This document shows positions 5,210 to 11,751 of a stretch of 14,535 bases of DNA, in pieces. The notes below the pieces were generated by a model. It was not told the DNA's origin, searched no databases, and saw only the letters and a list, made by a program, of their open reading frames with translations. The stretch's first letter is position 1; each line of letters starts with the position of its first letter. Origin of the DNA: Akkermansiaceae bacterium (GTDB lineage Bacteria > Verrucomicrobiota > Verrucomicrobiia > Verrucomicrobiales > Akkermansiaceae); the NCBI GenBank assembly GCA_023301645.1, contig JALZUH010000098.1:1-14535 (forward strand), in the 5' to 3' direction. The position numbers and the translations under genes were made by a program.

Positions 5210-6910
5210 ATGATTGATTTATTAATTGCACCAGCCCGCGATAGTGGCTGTGAGGACATCGATGCTCTAACTCAAGTAGTGCAGGCTGCTGTCGATCAGC
5301 AGCGCTCACCTATCGACGATATCCTAGATTCTGGCTTAGTAGATGAGGAGCCTTATTTGAGCTCTCTGGCTGCGAATTCAGGTATGGAGTGGCTACCGGT
5401 CATTGCTGATTTTGAGAAGGCAGAGCCTCTGCGCGATGCTTGCGGGGCTAAGGTCGCTCTAACTCAGCAGCTATTTCCTGTGGAGATTCTCGGCGAGGAG
5501 GGGAGCCAGCAGTTGGTATTACTTACCTATGACCCGCTCAATCTGGTTGCTCGCCAAGCTGCTACACAGAAGATCGAGCTGCCTATTATTTGGAAAATGG
5601 CATCGCGCCGCCGTATTCATGATTCATTGCGCAAGCTTTACGGTGTGGGTGCTGATACCTTCGAGCAGATTTTAGACGGTAGGGATTTAGATTTAGATAA
5701 TTTAGAAGACTCTGATGAGGCTAATGTGATTGATGCCGACGAGGATGAAGAGGCGAGTGTGGTGAAGTTTGTTAACCAGATCATTCGTGAGGCACTGCAG
5801 CAGCGTGCGACGGATATTCACGTTGAGCCACTTCATGATAATCTGCGTATCCGCTACCGTATTGACGGCCTGCTCGTGGATGTAACCGTGCCTGATAATA
5901 TCAAGACGCTACAGAGCTCTGTGATTGCTCGTCTCAAGATCATGTCTCAGCTCGATATTGCTGAACGCCGCCTGCCTCAGGATGGTCGTATTAACCTTCA
6001 GTTTGAGGGTGGGGGTATTGACGTGCGTGTGGCTACGGTGCCTACCGTTGAGGGCGAGAGCGTGAGCTTGCGTCTGCTTAACCAAGAGAAATTCAATATC
6101 GAAAAGCTACAAATGGAGCCGTTTGTTGAGGAGAAGATCCTTCAGCTCCTGAAGCTTTCCAATGGTATATGCCTCATTACTGGACCTACTGGATCGGGTA
6201 AGTCGACGAGTCTTTATTCTTTCTTGAGTGAGGTGAATACTGAGGATACGCGTATTGTTACCATTGAAGATCCTGTGGAAAATAAGCTTTCAGGGGTGAT
6301 GCAGATTGCCGTTAAGTCGGAGATCGGACTGACCTTCGCTAGTGGACTGAGATCGATCCTTCGAGCTGACCCTAACATTGTTATGATTGGTGAGATACGA
6401 GACTTGGAGACGGCAGAGATTGCTATCCGGGCCTCACTGACTGGTCACTTGGTATTTAGCACCCTGCACACCAATGATGCGATAGGTGGCATTAGTCGTC
6501 TTGTAGATATGGGGGTGGAGCCTTTCCTTCTGTCTGCTTCTGTGCGCGCCTTTTTAGCGCAGCGACTCGTTCGTAAGCTGTGTGAGAATTGCAAGCGACC
6601 TCACGACCTTATGCCTCAGCAGCGGATTGATTTAGAGATTCCTGATTCGATGACTGGCCAGTGCTATGAGGCAGTGGGCTGTGATCGCTGTCGAAATACT
6701 GGTTTTAAGGGGCGTTTGGCCATTTATGAAGTGGTGCTACTCACCGAGCCTATGCAAGAGCTCATTATTAAGGGCGCTGATAGTCGTGAATTACTCGACC
6801 ATGCTCAGACTGAGGGCTACGTGCCGATGCGTGAGTATGGCTGGTATAAGTGCTTCTCTGGCCAGACGACACTCGAGGAGGTCATATCAGTAACGAGTGC
6901 CGAACTATAA
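5210..6910 (+). CDS. GspE/PilB-type secretion or pilus assembly ATPase
   Basis: A 566-residue cytoplasmic hexameric ATPase of the type II secretion / type IV pilus assembly family. Residues ~1-150 form an N-terminal domain that resembles the T2SSE N-terminal region only loosely. The ATPase core has RATDIHVEPLHDNLRIRYRI (Asp box region), Walker A GPTGSGKS (325-332), TIEDPVE, Walker B-like DPNIVMIGEIRD (387-398) and the His box LVFSTLHTNDA. A tetracysteine zinc motif, Cys458-x2-Cys461 and Cys491-x2-Cys494, is complete; it is typical of GspE and PilB and absent from PilT-type retraction ATPases. That supports an assembly role. ATG 5210 has AAAGGA immediately upstream, too close for a standard ribosome binding site. 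A GspF/PilC gene follows, so the pair works together; no secretin or pilin gene is in view to decide which system. Confidence 0.93.
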   Translation: MIDLLIAPARDSGCEDIDALTQVVQAAVDQQRSPIDDILDSGLVDEEPYLSSLAANSGMEWLPVIADFEKAEPLRDACGAKVALTQQLFPVEILGEEGSQQLVLLTYDPLNLVARQAATQKIELPIIWKMASRRRIHDSLRKLYGVGADTFEQILDGRDLDLDNLEDSDEANVIDADEDEEASVVKFVNQIIREALQQRATDIHVEPLHDNLRIRYRIDGLLVDVTVPDNIKTLQSSVIARLKIMSQLDIAERRLPQDGRINLQFEGGGIDVRVATVPTVEGESVSLRLLNQEKFNIEKLQMEPFVEEKILQLLKLSNGICLITGPTGSGKSTSLYSFLSEVNTEDTRIVTIEDPVENKLSGVMQIAVKSEIGLTFASGLRSILRADPNIVMIGEIRDLETAEIAIRASLTGHLVFSTLHTNDAIGGISRLVDMGVEPFLLSASVRAFLAQRLVRKLCENCKRPHDLMPQQRIDLEIPDSMTGQCYEAVGCDRCRNTGFKGRLAIYEVVLLTEPMQELIIKGADSRELLDHAQTEGYVPMREYGWYKCFSGQTTLEEVISVTSAEL

Positions 6911-6923
6911 CTGGCTGAAATCG

Positions 6924-8225
6924 ATGTCTGTATTTACCTATAAAGCACTAAGTAAGAATGGCTCTGTTAGTAAGGGCGAAATTACTGCGTCTGATCGTGC
7001 TGAGGCTCTTAGGCTACTTGATAAGCGAGGGCTGCAGCCAGTGAAGCTTACCGCGTCGTCGGCTGGTGGTAGTGAATCCAAGGCTCATGCTAAGTCGTCG
7101 CAATCCAAGTCAGCTAAGTCGTCTGATACTAGTGATTCTGCTACTCCGTCGAAAACACCTACGGATGCAAATGGACTGCTTAAGCTCAAGCGCGCGGAGG
7201 TGATTATGTTTACGGAGGAACTCAGTGAGATGCTAGGTGCTGGACTTCAGCTGGAGCCTGCCCTGAAGTCGATGGAGAATCGCAAGGAGCTAGGCTCTCT
7301 CAAGGATGTGTCGATGAAGGTGCGTCAGCTGGTGCGTGATGGTGGTAGCTTTTCCTCATCGCTGCGCAAAGTGAGTGATAGCTTTGGCCCTCTCTACTGT
7401 AGCTTAGCGGCGGCAGGTGAGGCGAGCGGTGCTCTGGATACGATTTTGACCCGTCAGGCGCATTATCTGAGAACTCTTCAGGAGCTACAGAGCAAGGTGA
7501 CTCTGGCGTTGATTTACCCAGCATTCCTGGTGCTGGCAGGTATCGGTGTGGGCATTATTTTTGTCACGAAGCTCATCCCTCAGCTCACAGACTTGATATC
7601 GAGCACACCCGGTGGCGAAATCCCGCTAGGTGCGAAAATGATGATTTGGACCAGTGACTTTTTTCAGGAGTGGTGGTTGGTGATGTTGCTCATTATCATA
7701 GGTTCTGCATTGGCCTTCAAGGCGTGGAAGGACATGGAGTCTAATAAGATGACCTGGGACCGTATGAAGCTCAATATCCCGCTCTTTGGTAAGGTCATTG
7801 AATCAAGGTTTTACGTGCAGTTTCTAGAAACGCTGGCTAACTTGGTGGGTAATGGCTTACCCTTATTGCGCTCATTAGAGCTTTCACGGGATGCTACTCA
7901 GAATCTCTATATCCGCGAGCATATGGATAAGGTTATTGAGATGGTCGGCGATGGTCGCTCGTTTTCACGCTGCTTGATTAGCACTGGGATTTTCCCTTCG
8001 CTGTTAATTGATATGGTGTCTGTTGGTGAGAAGACCGGTAAGCTGGATAAGTCTCTGCGTCGGGCAGCCGAGCGTTATGATTCGGAGCTCAATAAGAATC
8101 TGTCTCGTGTCATGGAGCTGATCATGCCGGTGGTGCTTATTATTATGGCGGGCTTGATCGGGTCGATGGCCTATCTGATGATTACAGCTATTTTCCAGAC
8201 AATTGATAATCTAGGTGGTAGATAG
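6924..8225 (+). CDS. GspF/PilC-type inner-membrane platform protein
   Basis: A 433-residue polytopic membrane protein that anchors the assembly ATPase in type II secretion or type IV pilus machines. The N-terminus (FTYKALSKNGSVSKGEITAS) is the usual GspF start. It is followed by a long low-complexity Ser/Lys linker (about 44-84), unusual in length. Two homologous T2SSF domains follow, the first opening at FTEELSEMLGAGLQLEPALK and the second at RFYVQFLETLANLVGNGLPL, each with the G-x-x-G/GxxLxxxL-like features of the family. Membrane segments are at about 192-217, 250-268 and 399-424. The frame extends upstream to GTG 6897, overlapping the ATPase gene, but ATG 6924 gives the standard N-terminus. 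It lies 13 bases after the ATPase stop, so the two are an operon. Confidence 0.92.
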   Translation: MSVFTYKALSKNGSVSKGEITASDRAEALRLLDKRGLQPVKLTASSAGGSESKAHAKSSQSKSAKSSDTSDSATPSKTPTDANGLLKLKRAEVIMFTEELSEMLGAGLQLEPALKSMENRKELGSLKDVSMKVRQLVRDGGSFSSSLRKVSDSFGPLYCSLAAAGEASGALDTILTRQAHYLRTLQELQSKVTLALIYPAFLVLAGIGVGIIFVTKLIPQLTDLISSTPGGEIPLGAKMMIWTSDFFQEWWLVMLLIIIGSALAFKAWKDMESNKMTWDRMKLNIPLFGKVIESRFYVQFLETLANLVGNGLPLLRSLELSRDATQNLYIREHMDKVIEMVGDGRSFSRCLISTGIFPSLLIDMVSVGEKTGKLDKSLRRAAERYDSELNKNLSRVMELIMPVVLIIMAGLIGSMAYLMITAIFQTIDNLGGR

Positions 8226-8250
8226 GTGTTTTCTGATTTATAAGACAAGC

Positions 8251-8901
8251 ATGAGCCAAGACGATATAGCAGCGATGCGGGAGGAATACGGGAGTGCAGA
8301 TATGCGTCGCGAGGATATGCTTGCAGATCCTATTACTCAGTTTTCACAGTGGTTTGACAGTGCTCGCGCGGCTGAGCTACACGAGCCGAATGCACTGACG
8401 CTCTCAACAATAGGTCTCGATGGCTGTCCAGCAGCGAGGACGGTTTTGATGAAGGCCTTTGATGTGGAGGGCTTTGTGATCTATACGAATTATAAAAGTG
8501 CAAAGGCTCAGGAGATAGCAGCGAACCCTCGTGGCTCAATGCTCTTTCAGTGGTTAGCTCAGCAGCGACAAGTTCGTATCGAGGGCGCAATCGAGAAGGT
8601 GAGTCGCGAGGAGTCAGAGGCTTACTTTTCGTCACGTCCGCGCGAAAGTCAGATTGGTGCGTGGGTGTCCCATCAGTCGACAGTGGTGGCGTCGCGTGAT
8701 GTGTTGCTTTCTCGTATAGAGGAGATCGAAACGAGATTTGCAGGGCAAGATGTGCCTTTACCTGATTTCTGGGGTGGCTACCGTCTTCGTCCAGTGCGTG
8801 TGGAGTTTTGGCAAGGTGGCAAGGGCCGCGTGCATGATCGTTTGCTTTACTCGAAGGTTGATGGTGAGTCGAGCTGGGTTATCTCACGTTTAGCGCCATA
8901 G
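8251..8901 (+). CDS. pdxH: Pyridoxamine 5'-phosphate oxidase
   Basis: A 216-residue FMN-dependent cytoplasmic enzyme that oxidises pyridoxamine or pyridoxine 5'-phosphate to pyridoxal 5'-phosphate, the last step of vitamin B6 salvage. Conserved segments are present: AMREEYG and DPITQFSQWF at the N-terminus, AARTVLMKAFD, VIYTNYKSAKAQEIAANP, LFQWLAQQRQVRIEG, YFSSRPRESQIGAWVSHQS, PDFWGGYRLRPVRVEFWQGG and the terminal RLAP. Length is normal. The frame extends to GTG 8215 inside the upstream gene, but ATG 8251 gives the family start. It lies 25 bases after the GspF-like gene; a TATAAG sequence at 8239-8244 sits 6 bases before the ATG and may supply a separate promoter, though no good -35 is present. 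Confidence 0.96.
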   Translation: MSQDDIAAMREEYGSADMRREDMLADPITQFSQWFDSARAAELHEPNALTLSTIGLDGCPAARTVLMKAFDVEGFVIYTNYKSAKAQEIAANPRGSMLFQWLAQQRQVRIEGAIEKVSREESEAYFSSRPRESQIGAWVSHQSTVVASRDVLLSRIEEIETRFAGQDVPLPDFWGGYRLRPVRVEFWQGGKGRVHDRLLYSKVDGESSWVISRLAP

Positions 8902-9012
8902 ACCGACTGTAGGAGACGTTCCTATTGGGCGTTCTTATTGGTTGAGGTGTTTTTTTGTTTTATTTTGTAATTTACTGAGCGAAAAAGGCTCAGCGCTCAT
9001 CCTCCCCCCTCC

Positions 9013-10095
9013 ATGAAGATTTTAATCACAATAACAGCGGTCTTAGCTGCGCTGCTGCTGTTTGGATTAATCCGCAGCAAGCAGCTGGAGCGTGAGGCCG
9101 AGGCTGAGCGCCGAGCCAAGGTGGAGCTTGCCATTGAGGCGAGAGCAGAGCTTGAAAATAGCTTGCTGAGTGCCTTGCTGAAGCATCAAGTGGCTAAGCC
9201 TGTGATGGTCTTGAAAGGTGATGAAGCTGAGGTGGGAGGTGTTGTTATGAGTGCTCAGAAGAGACAGTTGTTCTTAGCTGAAATTAGTGAGATCAAAGAT
9301 GGTGATTTGACGATCGTCGATGACGGTTTGATGGTTTATGGTTCTATTGCTGGGGTGAAGAAAGGTAAGACTTTTACTCTATCGGGAGAGCTCAGTGACG
9401 AGCTACCACTTGATAAGGTAATGAGCGGTCTCAATGAGATGCCCATCATTCAAGCAAAGGAGCTACAGCGGGCTAGTTATTACCTAACGCCACCTGAAGT
9501 GGCTAAAGCTGCTTTTCAGTCGTGGCTGTCTAGCTACACGGAGCACCGAGGCAATCGAAGCTTTTCACTGAAAGGCAATACAATCACGCTCAAAGGTGAG
9601 GCAACTAAAGGCATGGTTCGTATTTGGGTCCGTGAGCTCAGACACTTACGGCTTAACATCGAGAATCAACTCGATGGCTATGAGTCAGAAATGCGCTTTC
9701 CCTCCTACTCGTATCATGATGACTACACCCTCTCTACAGAAGAGCTTGATTTGTTAAATGACGAGCTAGCATTGATCGATATTGTTTTTGAGTCTGGCTA
9801 CAGTAGGGCAGAGAGTAGGCAGTTCTTTAAGCTAGATATACTGGCTGCAGTGATAAAATCGACGGGTTCAAGAGCGCCTTTTGCTATTGGTGCTTTCGCG
9901 GATCAGACTGGTGATGTTAGTGCTAATGAAGCGCTCAGTAGTAATCGCATCAAGTATGTATTACATGAGCTGGAGCAGAGAGGCGTCGATGTAGATCGAA
10001 TTGAAGTATTGCCTTTGAATGGTGCTAATGCAGGCCGTTACCAGCTGCAGGATATACAACGCCGTGTAAAAATATTCATTAATGAAGCTAGTTAA
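9013..10095 (+). CDS. Membrane-anchored OmpA-family peptidoglycan-binding protein
   Basis: A 360-residue envelope protein. An N-terminal uncleaved-looking anchor (residues ~3-20) leads into a charged coiled coil (about 21-55, EREAEAERRAKVELAIEARA). The middle has two stretches resembling BON-like folds (about 95-150 and 180-220, including SLKGNTITLKGEAT), though this is a weak match. Residues ~253-357 are an OmpA-like C-terminal domain: IVFESGYSRAE, AIGAFADQTGDVSANEALSS and RRVKIFI. Asp297 and Arg312 lie 15 residues apart, the spacing of the diaminopimelate-binding Asp and Arg in OmpA domains. The architecture (anchor, BON-like, OmpA) resembles mycobacterial ArfA, but homology is not shown. 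It probably links the envelope to peptidoglycan. The sulfatase gene starts 35 bases downstream; a functional link is unclear. Confidence 0.78.
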   Translation: MKILITITAVLAALLLFGLIRSKQLEREAEAERRAKVELAIEARAELENSLLSALLKHQVAKPVMVLKGDEAEVGGVVMSAQKRQLFLAEISEIKDGDLTIVDDGLMVYGSIAGVKKGKTFTLSGELSDELPLDKVMSGLNEMPIIQAKELQRASYYLTPPEVAKAAFQSWLSSYTEHRGNRSFSLKGNTITLKGEATKGMVRIWVRELRHLRLNIENQLDGYESEMRFPSYSYHDDYTLSTEELDLLNDELALIDIVFESGYSRAESRQFFKLDILAAVIKSTGSRAPFAIGAFADQTGDVSANEALSSNRIKYVLHELEQRGVDVDRIEVLPLNGANAGRYQLQDIQRRVKIFINEAS

Positions 10096-10130
10096 TAGTT
10101 AGCTTTTTGACCCAACAATTAGATACCGCT

Positions 10131-11531
10131 ATGATAAAGTTACTACTCGCGACTCTCCTAACCGTGACCCTTTCATATGGAGTCGAGAAGCCTAATGTGA
10201 TTTACATCAATGTCGATGACTTAGGCTGGGCAGATGTTGCTTATCAGGGCAGTGGCTACTACGAGACCCCACATATTGATGCTATGGCTATGCAGGGCAT
10301 GGTTTTCTCCAATGGCTACGCGTCCGCAGCTAATTGTGCGCCGAGTAGAGCGTGTGCTATCTCTGGTCAGTTTTCTCCGCGACATGGTGTTTATACAGTG
10401 AAAAGCTCTGAGCGTGGTCAGGCTAGAGATCGTAAGGTCATACCGACAAAGAACACACTGCATCTAACGAGTGATGTCATCACGCTAGGACACGCGATGA
10501 AAAAGGCGGGTTACCTCACCGCAACGATGGGTAAGTGGCATGTTACAAAAGACCCGTTGAAGAATGGATTCGATATCAATGTGGGCGGCACGGCGGAAGG
10601 TGGGCCATACGCTGGCGGCTACCATAGTCCATATAGCTACCCTAATCTGGAAGTGAAGGAAGAGGGGACTTATCTCACTGATCACCTTACGACAAAGGCG
10701 ATTGATTTCATCACAGAGAACCAAAATATACCCTTTTTCCTCTACCTTCCTTACTTCACTGTTCACTCGCCGATCCAAGGAAAGCAAGATAAGACCGATT
10801 ACTTCAAGAAGAAGCCCGGATCAAATGGTCAGACTAATGCTGAATATGCCGCTATGATTTCTAGTTTGGATGATAATATTGGCAGGCTTACCAAGGTGCT
10901 AGATGACCTCAAATTAGCTGAGAACACAGTGATTATCTTTACCTCGGATAATGGCGGCCTCTACAAGGTTTCTCAACAAAAGCCGCTCCGTGCTGGTAAA
11001 GGCTCATATTATGAAGGGGGCATTCGCGTTCCTCTGATCATTCGCTGGAGCAGTAAGGTCGCACCAAGTATTAATGAAACGCCAGTCACCAATCTCGACT
11101 TTTTTCCTACACTGCTCGACATCACCAAGACCAGTATGGAGGGTAAGGTGATCGATGGAGATAGTCTACTCCCTGTTCTCATGGGGGGGAGTATTCAAGA
11201 TCGCTCGCTGTATTGGCACTTCCCCGTTTACCTCCAAGCTGGAAACGAAGATAGCCAAGATCGAGTCTTTCGAACCAGGCCTGGCTCAGCTATCAGAGAT
11301 GGTGACTGGAAGTTGATTCAATACTTTGAGAATAATGATATTGAACTCTATAATCTCAATGCCGATCTGGGTGAGAGAGTAAACTTGGCTACGAAAAATT
11401 CTGATAAAGCCACTGAGTTATTACAAAAACTCGACAAGTGGCGCGCTGAGCTTCACGCGCCAGTGCCGAAGGCTTTAAATCCAAGCTATCGTGGAGCTAC
11501 GATGAAGAAGGGTAAGAAAGAGGAAGGTTAG
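10131..11531 (+). CDS. Secreted formylglycine-dependent sulfatase (family S1)
   Basis: A 466-residue exported enzyme that would hydrolyse sulfate esters, probably on polysaccharides. The signal peptide covers about residues 1-17. Catalytic features: DD at 29-30 (metal binding), the CAPSR motif with Cys69 (oxidised to formylglycine) and Arg73, GKWH at 134-137 (Lys135, His137), His212 in TVHSPI, and TSDNGG with Asp273 and Asn274. This is the full set of active-site positions expected for arylsulfatase-type S1 enzymes. C-terminal SAIRDGDWKLIQYFENNDIE is also typical. The C-terminal tail is lysine-rich (KKGKKEE). The frame extends to TTG 10107, but ATG 10131 begins the signal peptide. The maturation enzyme (FGE or anaerobic AnSME) is not in view. 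The substrate cannot be predicted from these residues. Confidence 0.94.
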   Translation: MIKLLLATLLTVTLSYGVEKPNVIYINVDDLGWADVAYQGSGYYETPHIDAMAMQGMVFSNGYASAANCAPSRACAISGQFSPRHGVYTVKSSERGQARDRKVIPTKNTLHLTSDVITLGHAMKKAGYLTATMGKWHVTKDPLKNGFDINVGGTAEGGPYAGGYHSPYSYPNLEVKEEGTYLTDHLTTKAIDFITENQNIPFFLYLPYFTVHSPIQGKQDKTDYFKKKPGSNGQTNAEYAAMISSLDDNIGRLTKVLDDLKLAENTVIIFTSDNGGLYKVSQQKPLRAGKGSYYEGGIRVPLIIRWSSKVAPSINETPVTNLDFFPTLLDITKTSMEGKVIDGDSLLPVLMGGSIQDRSLYWHFPVYLQAGNEDSQDRVFRTRPGSAIRDGDWKLIQYFENNDIELYNLNADLGERVNLATKNSDKATELLQKLDKWRAELHAPVPKALNPSYRGATMKKGKKEEG

Positions 11532-11687
11532 CCGTCCCTGATGAGGGGCTAGCGTTTCTATCATGAATGTATCACCTATCGATGATGCGGTGACGATTGT
11601 GCTTACACGCTTGGTGATATGGTCAATTATCCCTTAATGATCTATGGCGGAGTGTCTTTGTGGCTTGATGTTTTTTGATGTGATAGA

Positions 11688-11699
11688 TTTTACGTAAAA
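11688..11699. promoter_or_regulatory. 12-bp palindrome upstream of the exoprotein gene
   Basis: TTTTACGTAAAA is a perfect 12-bp palindrome 52 bases before the ATG at 11752. It lies in the 220-base noncoding stretch after the sulfatase, where a promoter for the exoprotein gene must lie. The position suits a regulator binding site, but AT-rich palindromes of this size occur by chance and no matching -35/-10 pair was found next to it. Confidence 0.22.
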
Positions 11700-11751
11700 A
11701 TAGAGTTTACAATCCTTGTTGGTAGCATCATTTTAATTTTTGTAAATGTTC

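Noticed and set aside
8910..8924. TAGGA/TCCTA hairpin after the pdxH stop
   Set aside because: A 5-bp stem with the T-run about 25 bases away, too distant for a rho-independent terminator.
8975..8993. CTGAGC/GCTCAG hairpin between pdxH and the OmpA-like gene
   Set aside because: The 6-bp stem has no T-run after it. The T-rich stretch lies before it, so it does not fit a terminator on the plus strand, and on the minus strand it would be followed by A residues.
10107..10135. TTGACC and TATGAT separated by 17 bases, an excellent sigma70 match ahead of the sulfatase gene
   Set aside because: The -10 overlaps the ATG at 10131, so transcription would begin inside the signal peptide coding region and could not express the full protein. 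No later start codon would give a working signal peptide. Most likely chance, or readthrough from the gene upstream.
11532..11570. Short hairpin CCCT-GATG-AGGG just after the sulfatase stop
   Set aside because: Only a 4-bp stem and no T-run, so not enough for a terminator call.
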